Shown: positions 55,023-64,000 of the stretch, one piece after another | Layout: the number at the start of each line of letters is the position of its first letter | Numbering within the stretch: the first letter of the stretch is position 1 | Assembly: GCF_016097555.1 (NCBI RefSeq) | Contig: NC_054704.1 | Span: 81,190,452 to 81,254,451, forward strand | Length of the DNA: 64,000 bases | Origin: Gigantopelta aegis | Lineage: Eukaryota > Mollusca > Gastropoda > Neomphalida > Peltospiridae | Direction: 5' to 3' | Notes under the pieces: model-generated | The model's input: the letters and a program-made list of their open reading frames with translations, nothing else | Told to the model about the DNA's origin: nothing | Database searches by the model: none | Program-made: the position numbers and the translations under genes

Positions 55023-55490
55023 TACAATTTCTTTGTCAGAATAATTTTGTGAAAAATACAACACTACTGAGAGGGTCTAGTCACTGTTAATTTTAGGAAG
55101 TGCTTTCAGCTGTCAAAGTACTGACTGCGAATAATGTTTACATGCTCGTATACCACTAGAGTTTCGAGCATGTCCGTCCCGGGGCCTGTCTCTGGATAGC
55201 CAGTGACTTGCTCCGGGACAGAAAAAATTTACATCCAAAAATTAAATAGTGGGCCTTTAAAATTTTGATGCGCATCTCTAATTAATATAATTAATTAAAA
55301 AAATTATACTCATTAAATTTGGTCGCTAGATTAGATCGGGCGGTCAAAAAGAAATTAGATAGATAGATGTCAAAGTACTGTGTAAAAAATCAACATAGGT
55401 CGACCACGAAATGTTTCAGTCAGCCACCGCGTGTTACTGTTACTGTTATACAAATGGCACTATGCCACTTGCATAGTTATTATCAGTTAG
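55023..55490. other. Nothing certain
   Basis: GATAGATAG and TTAATTAA words only; the GTCCGTCCCGGGGCCTG stretch near 55170 may be an old element end. Confidence 0.4.
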
Positions 55491-55656
55491 CAGGGCCGTA
55501 CCCTCCGGGGGGGTAATCTCACTTTTTTCTTCTTTTTTTAATCCAAAAAATAGCTTACACATCTCAGGGTTTAATTTGTATAGTGTTTCGTTTGTTTATA
55601 AAAAGTAGTGCCCCCCCCCCCCCCCCCCCCCGGATTTTGATCATGGTACGGCCCTG
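55491..55656. repeat. hAT-like MITE with C-rich core
   Basis: CAGGGCCGTACC and GGTACGGCCCTG are perfect 12-bp inverted ends. The interior has a C21-22 run. A CAGGG start resembles hAT-type ends. No clean 8-bp target duplication could be set. Confidence 0.7.
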
Positions 55657-55660
55657 GTTC

Positions 55661-56320
55661 AGTCTAATTAAAATTAGCTCCACTATTACATGTAGATCTA
55701 ACAGCAGCCAGTTGGAGCTTACTTGCAGAATCATGCCAGTGATTTAAAAATAATTTGAACACATTCCGAATTATCCTGAGGGTATACATGTTTCGCGTGA
55801 GTTATGAATACCTTAAAACATGTTTATTTTATAAAATAAATAATTTGTAATGTAAAACTGAAGACTGATTTATTTTTTTAGTTTTTTTTTAATAAATAAA
55901 TAATTTGTAATGTAAAACTGAAGACTGATAACCCATCTCGTACGTATTGGTATGGTTCGCTGTACTGCGGCTACTAAAATAGACTCGCCCGATAATTTTA
56001 GAATTTGTATGCTCCCAAATAACGTTATAAAAGGCGAAGTGTGATTGGTCAATATTTAAATTATTATTTACAGACGAAATGTTACCTGGATATTGGAGTC
56101 TACGCAGTGTTGTTAGCAATCTGATTAAAATTAGTTCTACTGGTCTAAATAAGGCATTCGTAATTCACATGTATACCCTCAGGATAATTTGGAATGTTTT
56201 CAAATTATCTTCAAATCAATGGCATGATTCTGCAAGTAAGGTTTTGATTGGTGGACATGAGCTCCAACTGGCTGCTGTTAGATCCACATGTAATAGTGTA
56301 GCTAATTTTAACCAATGGTT
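55661..56320. repeat. Palindromic MITE family A, two units joined
   Basis: Type 1 end TCTAATTAAAATTAGCTCC at 55665. A 53-bp block with TTTGTAATGTAAAACTGAAG is doubled at 55842 and 55902. ACAGACGAAATGTTACCTGG is near 56070 and AATCTGATTAAAATTAG near 56120. A second type 1 end is near 56310. Confidence 0.82.
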
Positions 56321-56647
56321 ATTTAAATACTAGTACTACAGAGGTCAACCTACTTATAATCACAAAAGAAAGATTTCAAAAGGCATATCAGAATTTTGTA
56401 GTATTTGTTTAAATAAGGAACTATTTCCTAAACCGGACTATATATTAAGCTGCTACAACAAGTAACAAGACGACAAGAGGCGATAAATTCAGGTTTGGTC
56501 GTGTAGGACACAAGTTGCTATGTGCGCTGACTGCGCTCTCTGGTTTCGGCTGCCCTGGCCTGTTACCTGTGCCGCGGGCCTGTAGGAACCACTTAATGAC
56601 AGATAAGTCTATCTTGACTCCACCATAAGAAAAAAAAGAAGAGAAAC
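56321..56647. other. Nothing recognised
   Basis: Unique-looking. Confidence 0.4.
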
Positions 56648-57006
56648 TGTGTTTTGTTTAACGACACCACTAGAACACATTGATTTATTAATCATCGGCT
56701 ATTGGATGTCAAACATATGGTCATTTTGACACAGTCATAGTAGAGGAAACCCGCTACATTGTTCCATTAATAGCAAGGGATCTTTTATGAATGAATGAAT
56801 GTTTAACGACACCTCAGCACGAAAAAAGGATCTTTTATATGCACCATCCCACAGACAGGATAGCACATACCACGGCCTTTGATATACCAGTGACTCGTGG
56901 TGCACTGGCTGGAACGAGAAATAGCTCAATGGGCCCACCGACGGGGATCGATCCTAGACCGACCGCGCATCAGGCGTGCACTTTATCACTGGGCTACGTC
57001 CCTCCC
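56648..57006 (-). repeat. SINE family 1 (beta) with a 40-bp SINE 3 insert
   Basis: TTTTGTTTAACGACACCACT to GGGCTACGTCCCTCCCCC. Within it 56788-56827 is the last 40 bp of family 3, flanked by GGATCTTTTA (56778-56787, 56828-56837). Confidence 0.93.
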
Positions 57007-57605
57007 CCACCATATGAAGACGGTGAGAGTTAGTGTCTCCATCCATATTTTCCTTTTAAATACATGTAGTTGATCTTCGCTCTAGTACAAGGTGCACATT
57101 AAGTGAACATTCCACACAATTTCCACGTCCGATTCGGAATGATGTTTGCTCGTTCTGGGTGAATTTTGAAGCAGAAATGTCTAAATTTCGATTTTTGGGT
57201 TGGTGTTTGTTTTCATGTGTACACAAAGAGAAATATATATCAAATAGTGATTAAAGGTAAAATTGGCTATTAGTTGGGTACAGATCCCGAGGAACATGAT
57301 AACAGGTGCATGGTTCTTATACTTCAATTACTTTTTATGTTCATATAGTTCTAACCGATGGTTTAATCGAAAGTTGATCGGTTGGTGTCAACCGATTATA
57401 ACCGATGATCGATGATGAAATTCCAACCGATTTGCAACACTACGTTTTGACTATTGGAGCCGTTTGTTGATAATTGACATGTAGGACTGCTGTATTATTA
57501 TATTGCACATACTGTAACTATGTGCTCATGTATCACTTGTTATGTGATCTGAGTGTAAAGATGGGTTCCGTGTTCTGTTCTGTGACATTACTTAGAAAGA
57601 AAGAA
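57007..57605. other. Unassigned; ACCGAT cluster
   Basis: Six ACCGAT/ATCGGT words lie within 57350-57435, possibly an old MITE. The end TTCTGTTCTG near 57580 resembles 27720-27748. Confidence 0.45.
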
Positions 57606-58010
57606 AGAAAGAAATGTTTTATTTAACGACACACTCAACACATTTTATTTACGGTTATATGGCGTCAGACATATGGTTAAGGACCACACAGATATTGAGA
57701 GAGGAAACCCGCTGTCGCCACTACATGGCCTACTCTTTCCGATTAGCAGCAAGGTATCTTTTATTTGCGCTTCCCACAAGCAGGATAGCACAAACCATGG
57801 CCTTTGTTAAACCAGTTATGGATCACTGGTCGGTGCAAGTGGTTTACCTACCCATTGAGCCTTGCGGAGCACTCACTCACTCTTTTTTTCGATTAGCAGC
57901 AAGGGATCTTTTATATGCACCATTCTACAAACAGGGTGGTACATACCACGGCCTTTGATACCGTGGTACATACCACGGCGAGCGCTGTATCACTGAGCTA
58001 CGTCCCTCCA
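57606..58010 (-). repeat. Chimeric SINE, rearranged
   Basis: Alpha tail and body (TTTATTTAACGACACACTCA to CACTGGTCGGTGCAAGTGG) as at 54618, then a second body piece (TTTCGATTAGCAGCAAGGGA to CCACGGCCTTTGATACC) and a head I end (CACTGAGCTACGTCCCTCC). At least two SINE copies are recombined. Confidence 0.85.
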
Positions 58011-58585
58011 CCCCCACCCCACCCCACCCCACCCTGTGCAGACGGAGTTTATATAATTGAAGAAAAAACCCCACGTGTATAGTGGTGGACATGTTTGGAC
58101 CAATATTGTGAAATTATAACCTGGTGATATATGAACTGTATACACATTTGGACTAATATTGTGTAATCATAGTCTGGTGTCAGTGGTAAACTATACACTG
58201 GTTACACTTTTTGTTTTAATTCCGTTACAATGTAATTTTAGTATGGCATGAACTGCAGTGTGACATGAAAGGCAGCAGTTTATACAGTATACGCTCCACA
58301 AATCTAATCCACGATATTTTAACATCGGCGTTGGGTAGATACGTAAAAAGTAAATGCTTTTTCTTTAATTCATTTGAGATATTTTCGAAGTAAGGTGCAT
58401 TTTTGGGGAACAATATCGTGCCTGTTTGGTTCAGAATATGTGTCGACACCAGCTTTGGAAACGATTTCCGTCTCTACCAATCAATTTGTCATTTTTACAC
58501 AGTCTAAGACGGGATTCGAACCCCAACAGCTCAACTGTCAGTGGCGACTCCTTCTGCGTCGCCGCCCCTTGCCCGACCTAAATAG
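58011..58585. other. Nothing recognised
   Basis: (CCCCAC)n at 58006-58035. A GGATTCGAACCCC word near 58511 resembles a B box on the - strand, but no full tRNA fold is seen. Confidence 0.4.
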
Positions 58586-58756
58586 GTGAAGAGTACCGAG
58601 TCATCCAAGCCTGCCAGGACCAAGTCCCCAGCAGTGGATCTTAACTTCGCGATTTTGGAAACGCTTGCTACTCCAGCTCCAGCTTCGACCCAAACGACTC
58701 CGGCGGTTCCACCTTCCCCACGAGAGGTGACCCCGATTGAGTCTGGGAATATTTAG
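58586..58756 (+). other. Orphan open stretch of 56 codons, exon-like
   Basis: Starts just after TAG (an AG that could serve as an acceptor, with a C/T-rich stretch before it) and reads VKSTESSKPARTKSPAVDLN through ETLATPAPASTQTTPAVPP to SPREVTPIESGNI and TAG. AATAAA follows at 58775. GC is higher than around it. It is Ser/Thr/Pro-rich and unrecognised. It could be a terminal exon, part of an old element, or chance. Confidence 0.3.
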
Positions 58757-59084
58757 GATATGGATTATCTAAACAATAAAATGTAAGTAATTTATGATTT
58801 CAATGATCAAAATCGGCTAGGACAGTGAACATATACCGTAGTGTTTAAAAACTAGAGTCTGCCACTTTAAAACATTTGATTTTAAAAACTGAAAAACTAT
58901 GCATAAAGGTGCTATGTCATAGTTACAAGAGCGATATTTGGCTATTTTTTCATTTATTTGATATAAATACTTACATAATAATCGTCCTCACATATTATCT
59001 TTACATAGATAACTCGTAAGTATCGCAGTTGTAATGTGGTTGCACGCCATATGGACAGTCGAGTTTAGTACAAATGGGAGAGAG
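58757..59084. other. Nothing recognised
   Basis: AT-rich. Confidence 0.4.
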
Positions 59085-59396
59085 ATTTAGCTCAGTCGGT
59101 TGAGTGCTCGCTTGAGGTCCTTGCGTCGCAGGATCGAACCACCTCGGTGGATCCATTTAGCTGATTGTTTTTTCTCTCTCGTTCCAACCAATGTACTACA
59201 ACTGGTCAAATGCTGTGGTAGGTGTTTTCCTGTCTGTGGAAAACTGCATATAAGAGATCCCTTGCTGCATTAGAAAACATTTAGCGGATTTTCTCTGATG
59301 ACTATGAGTCAGAATTACCAAATGTTTGACATCCAATAGCCGATGATTAATTAATCAATGTGCTCCAGTGGTGTATTTAAACAAAACAAACTTTAT
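59085..59396 (+). repeat. SINE, head II with beta tail
   Basis: GAGAGATTTAGCTCAGTCGG to GTGTATTTAAACAAAACAAA. Confidence 0.92.
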
Positions 59397-59607
59397 AACA
59401 TTTTTTTGTACGAATAGGTTCCTGTCTTTTAACGTCGTAACACATTTTATGAAGAATCCACAAAATCCGGCATGTCGACTGTTAGGAATTACATAGGGCC
59501 GTCAGAGAGAGATGAGTTGCACAAAGATAGCGAACTTGCCGCCAACGCAGCCATTTGACTGGTCTCTCACGTGATCATCGGTGGGCCAATTAGGAACCCA
59601 CACTATC

Positions 59608-60793
59608 TGTGACGGTACATGCTCTTAATCTCTTTTCGCCTGTGGCGATATTAATTGTTTTAGAAGGCCGTGTGCAGTTCCAAATGCACTTAGGCAGGTG
59701 GGCAACTTGTTACGTGATACCTTTGCGCGACGGTCGTCTAATACACACCCATCCAGGTGCGGAGGCCATGTGGCCAGTAGTTACGTAATACCTCCGCGCG
59801 ACCATGGAATCTCTAGCGAACTGGCGACATTAAGTCTGACGATCTGAGAAAAAAAATACTGCCTGGTCGCGGTGGAAATAGCACTTGTAGGGATTCGGTG
59901 CCGCGATGTACCCCCAGGCGATATTCGCTGTCTCTGAGAGTTTTGAATAAATAGTTAGGATTTAGAGATATCGAGGAGAACCAAAAAGGAAGGCTTCCCG
60001 GGAACGTTAGTCCGTTTGGACTTTGGTAAATATATTATTTCTGCTCTGTTGTATAACCTTGATGTGATTGATGTGACTTTAAATATTTTAATACTGTATT
60101 ATACCAATATTCTTTAGACAGTGTCTTCGGTCATCTGACGAAGTAAATCGTAGACTTATTGTTCTAACATTATACGAGTATTTGGTAATATAAAGCTTAG
60201 CCAGTCATCCTAGAGGACCTAGGTAAACTGTAGGTTATTGTCTTTATTGTGATAGGTACCAGTATTAATTCTGTGTTTACAAGGTTACTGAATGAGTAGT
60301 TTAGGTTAATTAAAAATTAATCAGTTAGGAATAGTGTTGTAATTCCTTTATTAATTAAGTTCCCCTGGAAGCGTTTCTCCATTATCGCACGTGTGTGTGT
60401 TAGCGTTTCTCAATTATCACACGTGTGGGTGTTGTGTCACGGTGAAGTGATTAGCATATTGTGTAAACTAGACACCTAGAGATTAACTAATTAAGTGATC
60501 AGTTCTGGGTTGTTATTATTGTTGTTATTAATTAACTACTGCGGCAGTACATTTGTCAGCGTAGGTTAATACAGATTCCAAAGTGTATTGTGTTTTTGTT
60601 GTGTTTTCTAGTGAACTAAACGTGCTATAATCATATATACTTTATATAAGATCGTATCTCTGATCATACCTAGAGACGAGCCACAGCGGGTATAACTGCC
60701 TGTTACAGAGAGATCTAATAGATATACAGTTAGGAGAGATATTTGGACAATCGTGTTTCATTCAGTTACGGGTATTATAGAATCCCCGTGACA
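59608..60793. mobile_element. Solo LTR (LTR retrotransposon fossil), 5-bp TSD
   Basis: The 1186-bp sequence begins TGTGACGG and ends CCGTGACA, short inverted ends with TG...CA. CTATC flanks both sides (59603-59607, 60794-60798). There is no internal coding region or second LTR nearby, so it is a solo LTR left by recombination. AATAAA-like words are present inside. Family is probably Gypsy/Metaviridae-like by size and 5-bp duplication, but that is not certain. Orientation was not set. Confidence 0.85.
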
Positions 60794-60883
60794 CTATCTT
60801 ATAATATTAGGGGTTATGGGGTGATTTTATCAAATTTAATACAGTTTATTTTTATACAGATTTGATTGAGTGGATGGGGTCAT

Positions 60884-60885
<2 letters not shown>

Positions 60886-60918
<33 letters not shown>
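60886..60918. repeat. C33 run
   Basis: The longest homopolymer in the window. Confidence 0.93.
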
Positions 60919-60920
<2 letters not shown>

Positions 60921-61035
60921 ATCATCATCATTTTAACAATCGCCGAAAACTCAGGATATTCCCTTTAAAACATATCTGTGACGTGACACTGTTCTTCTGA
61001 CTGTAAATTATTTTTCTATAATCTACAGCTGTCAG

Positions 61036-61085
61036 TGGCGGGACGTAGCACATTGGTAAAACGCCCCACTTGATGCGCTCCCACC
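61036..61085 (+). repeat. SINE family 1 head fragment
   Basis: GCGGGACGTAGCACATTGGT and CACTTGATGCGCTCCC only. Confidence 0.7.
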
Positions 61086-61151
61086 CTCCCCTATCCCAGC
61101 TCAAAGCAATTTTTTTTTCTCAATATATTTTACCTTCTCTGCTCTATATTT

Positions 61152-61400
61152 CCACGTAGCTTAGTGGTACGACGCTCGACTGATGCGCGATCGATCTAGG
61201 ATCGATTCCCGTCGGTGCACCCATTGGGATATTTGAGAGATGGTGCATATAAAAGATCCCTTGCTGCTGATCGAAAAGAGCAGCCCATGAAGTAGAGACA
61301 GCAGGTTTCCTCTCTCAATATATGTGTCGTCATTAACCACGTCCGACGCCATATAACCGTAAATAAAATATGTTAAGTGTGTCGTTAAATAAAACATTTC
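61152..61400 (+). repeat. SINE family 1, alpha tail, internally deleted
   Basis: CCACGTAGCTTAGTGGTACG, GGATCGATTCCCGTCGG, then a jump to GATGGTGCATATAAAAGATC and on to GTCGTTAAATAAAACATTTC. Confidence 0.92.
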
Positions 61401-61582
61401 CTTTCTATATTTTCAGGTCAACAAATTCTGCATTAAACGAAATTGAAAGCTAAATAGTTGTTCGCGTCCTTCTACCCCTGCAGACTCCACGGATATACAA
61501 CAACAACGACAACAAGAGGAGAAGATAAAACTCCATATTGAGCAGAGGATATACAATAACAACAACAAGAGGAGAAGATATA

Positions 61583-62100
61583 TTATATTATATATGGTGG
61601 TATTTCACGCCAACTGAACTACATTGTATATGTTAATTAAATCCTGAATTTATTATTATATAGGTGACAGTTCATGTCAGCTCAACTGTATGTCTATGTG
61701 TTCATTAGATCCTGAATTTATTATTATATAGGTGACAGTTCACGTCAGCTCAGCTGTATGTCTATGTGTTCATTACATCCTGAATTTATTAGTATATAGG
61801 TGACAGTTCACGTCAGCTCAACTATATGTCTATATGTTCATTAGATCCTGAATTTATCGTATATGGGTGACAGTTCACGTCAGATCAACTGTATGTCTGT
61901 ATGTTCATTAGATCCTGAATTTATCGTATGTGGGTGACAGTTCACATCAGCTCAACTGTATGTCTATATGTTCATTGGATCCCGAATTTATGAAGTTCAT
62001 GCCAACTGAACTATATGTCTATATGTTCATGAGATCCTGAATTTATCATTATATGGGTGGTAGTTCACGCCAGGTAAACTGTGTCTGTAGATTCAGTAGA
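61583..62100. repeat. ~64-68-bp minisatellite, about seven units
   Basis: Unit GGTGACAGTTCACGTCAGCT, CAACTGTATGTCTATGTGTT, CATTAGATCCTGAATTTATT plus ATTATATA. End units are more diverged. It ends at a family 2 SINE near 62118. Confidence 0.92.
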
Positions 62101-62158
62101 TCTTGGATATATTGGTACCGACCTCGGTGGTGTGGTAAAACCACCGGACAAAAGGCTG

Positions 62159-62580
62159 TTAAATTATGGAATAATATAACGTCCGATATTAGGAATTCTT
62201 CATCGTTAAATAGATTTAAATCTGAATTAAATAAATCAGACCCAATTGTACCGTGCTACTTTTACGATGGTGATAGAAGGCAACAGATATTACATAGTCG
62301 ACTCCGCTTGGGAACTAGCGATCTAAATGGTCATAAATTTGCAAGACACGTAAGTGACAGTCCATTTTGTACTTGTGGACATCTTATTGAAGATGCAGAA
62401 CATTGTTTATGTTATTGTCCACTATATAATGTAATTCGTAAAACTCACCTGTCAAAATATCACAATCTTAATTGCAAGACTTTATTATTTGGTGACCCAA
62501 ATTTTAGTACCCACGAAAATAGTGTTATATTTAAATCTGTTCAAGACTTTATAATTAATAGCAAACGTTTCGATAACTAA
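62159..62580 (+). pseudogene. LINE ORF2 C-terminal end, frame open
   Basis: Reads KLWNNITSDIRNSSSLNRFK, then RRQQILHSRLRLGTSDLNGH, then SDSPFCTCGHLIEDAEHCLC with YCPLYN, and ends FIINSKRFDN. LWN.LP..IR, ILH.RLRL, the C.CG...E...H.L..C zinc-like motif and the final F...SKRF are the C-terminal landmarks of CR1/jockey-like or related LINEs. The frame is open to its natural stop, so the insertion is not very old. Clade is uncertain. It lacks the reverse transcriptase domain. Confidence 0.8.
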
Positions 62581-62841
62581 CCATTCATTATTCCTCCTTC
62601 TCCCTTCCCAACTGTGACTAAATAATATCATATCAACTATCTATTTTTATTTTTCCTTTCTTCTCTCTCTCTTCCATTCTTCTCATCTTAGCTAATTTGA
62701 ATTTATTTAAATTATTATACTATTTCTGTCATCTTGATGTATCAAACTTGTATTTATAAATGTAAGGAGGCCTTAATATAGGCTCTTGCCTGTTGGCCAA
62801 TCCCAAACCGCATTTTGACGGCAATAAATATTGTTTAAACT
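62159..62841 (+). mobile_element. 5'-truncated LINE insertion, 9-bp TSD
   Basis: AAAAGGCTG at 62150-62158 and 62842-62850 flanks it. It contains the last ~140 codons of a non-LTR ORF2 and a ~260-bp 3' UTR with AATAAATATTG near the end, and has no poly(A) tail. Confidence 0.88.
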
Positions 62842-63005
62842 AAAAGGCTGGTAGGTACAGGGTTCGCAGCCCGGTTCCAGCTCCCACCCAGACCAAGTTT
62901 TAGCGACTCGATGGGTAAGTGAAAGACCACTACACCCTCTCCTCTCTCATTAACAACTAACAACTAACTTGAACTCAATTGGATAGAAGCACGAACATAA
63001 GTTGA

Positions 63006-63200
63006 AATGAATGAATGAATGAATATTTCCTATATGGTTGGTAGTACACTTCAACGGTATTGTTCATTTGTATAGGTACATTCGGACCATATTCGTTTTC
63101 TGATCCTGAATGTATCCAGTATGACTGGGAGTTCACTTCAGCTATAGTGTACGTATATACTATAGGTATATTAGAGCCAAAAATGGACGATATTTCAAAA
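63006..63200. repeat. Relic of the 68-bp minisatellite
   Basis: After a (TGAA)n tract, GATCCTGAATGTATCCAGTA, GGGAGTTCACTTCAGCTATA and related words show two diverged units. Confidence 0.65.
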
Positions 63201-63534
63201 TCACAGGTAATCGAAAATCTATTCACCTGATTTCCCCCTAGGTAACCATTTTTGTTTTAGTTACATGAATTTTTATTAACGTCAGCACTGAATTGCCTAA
63301 TCACGTACCTGACACTGGCATTGAGCAGTATTCACTAAGTAACCGGTTTCGCGGTTCACATGAATTTAAAGTTGCGTAACAGACATGCGAACGGAACGAC
63401 GGTTCGCGTGAAATGTTGTGCCCTCGAACCATGTTCCTTTCCTGGTCCTGTAAGATTTGGTGGATAGAGGGATTTAAATGCAATTTATATAGAGGGTATT
63501 TCATGTTTTTTTGTCAAATATCATTTATATATCA
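63201..63534. other. Nothing recognised
   Basis: Short frames only. Confidence 0.4.
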
Positions 63535-63830
63535 TCGAGTAAAGTTTGCAACCATATCTTACGAGTCGCACTTGCGCGACGAGTGTGATATGATTGCAAA
63601 CTTCATGAGATGAGATAAATCATATTTGACAAAAAAACCCACCAAAAAACATGAAATTTTCTATTTATTATGTAACATTTGGCAATTTACCTTTATTTTT
63701 AAAATGCCAGCAGCAAAATAGTTCCGGCTTTCTTACAGTGAAGATAACACTTTCTACTGAGTGACTGCTAATACTTTTATTTCACGGATATTTAAAGATA
63801 TTTCACAAAATGTTATATAATACAGATTGG
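63535..63830 (+). repeat. Dispersed repeat D, copy 2 (inverted to 49911-50258)
   Basis: GTTTGCAACCATATC ... GATATGATTGCAAAC hairpin, then TTGGCAATTTACCTTTATTT, AGTTCCGGCTTTCTTACAGT and TGTTATATAATAC. Confidence 0.8.
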
Positions 63831-63941
63831 TCTCCGACGGTTAGAGAGCGTGATGACTGTCCAAATGTCCGTCTAGCTCTCTTACCGTCAGAGTACTCGG
63901 CTTTTGTACTACCATGACTAGAGATAGACAAGCTGACCTGG

Positions 63942-64000
63942 GACCCGTTTTACGAAACAATCTTAGTCCTACTATCACCTACTTATGTACTTAAGGTGAT
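63942..64000. repeat. GGGCCCCGTT-family MITE cut by the window end
   Basis: GGACCCGTTTTACGAAACAA, then CACCTACTTATGTACTTAAG. Half of the palindrome is visible. Confidence 0.7.

Larger units (their letters stand above)
62118..63005 (+). repeat. SINE family 2 split by a LINE
   Basis: ACCGACCTCGGTGGTGTGGT to GGACAAAAGGCTG (62118-62158), then the LINE, then AAAAGGCTGGTAGGTACAGG to GAAGCACGAACATAAGTTG. The SINE is otherwise complete. Confidence 0.9.

Noticed and set aside
57350-57435. Regulatory site cluster (ACCGAT words)
   Set aside because: More easily explained as an old MITE; no nearby gene or promoter is seen.
58490-58565. tRNA-like stretch with GGATTCGAACCCC
   Set aside because: No A box at the proper distance and no acceptor pairing could be seen.

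Overview
The window looks like nuclear DNA from a marine mollusc, most likely a gastropod. It is AT-rich, intron-rich and crowded with microsatellites, poly-C runs, palindromic MITEs and tRNA-derived SINEs of the kind common in mollusc genomes. The species call is an inference from repeat style and gene structure; nothing here names the species.

One host gene is well supported: a METTL24-like methyltransferase gene on the + strand in six exons (6600-6716, 30833-31047, 33501-33629, 34514-34588, 36971-37109, 39428-39739). All five introns are GT-AG, the phases are 0,2,2,2,0 and the frames join without a break. The predicted 328-residue protein has an N-terminal signal anchor, a Thr-rich stalk with five VTTQ[K/R] repeats, and a METTL24/Methyltransf_21-type domain. 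That layout suggests a type II membrane protein with its domain in the secretory lumen. Intron 1 is about 24 kb and holds much of the repeat load.

Most of the rest is mobile-element debris. DNA transposons are a nearly full-length Tc1-like DD34E element (16091-17683) and a nearly full-length mariner DD34D element (44383-45697) sitting inside a SINE. LINE pieces are a decayed L1/Tx1-like ORF2 tail (8476-9790), an RTE-like 3' end (12740-13008), an ORF1-like remnant (23022-23890) and a 5'-truncated LINE inserted in a SINE (62159-62841). A solo LTR with a 5-bp target duplication lies at 59608-60793.

SINEs fall into at least four tRNA-type groups whose heads and tails are mixed. Two different tails (here alpha and beta) are joined to three different heads, and several copies keep clear 9-13 bp target duplications. 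Palindromic or foldback elements form several families (10529-10817, 20535-21212, 21807-22032, 42629-42812, 43050-43612, 51787-52169, 54213-56320 and others).

Layout: 1-6599 repeats and the upstream flank; 6600-39739 the METTL24-like gene with its introns; 39740-64000 repeat-dominated sequence, with a dense SINE cluster at 47.5-49.1 kb, the mariner at 44.4-45.7 kb, the solo LTR at 59.6-60.8 kb and a 68-bp minisatellite at 61.6-62.1 kb. No CRISPR array, rRNA or convincing functional tRNA was seen. SINE boundaries without a stated target duplication are good to roughly 10-20 bases.
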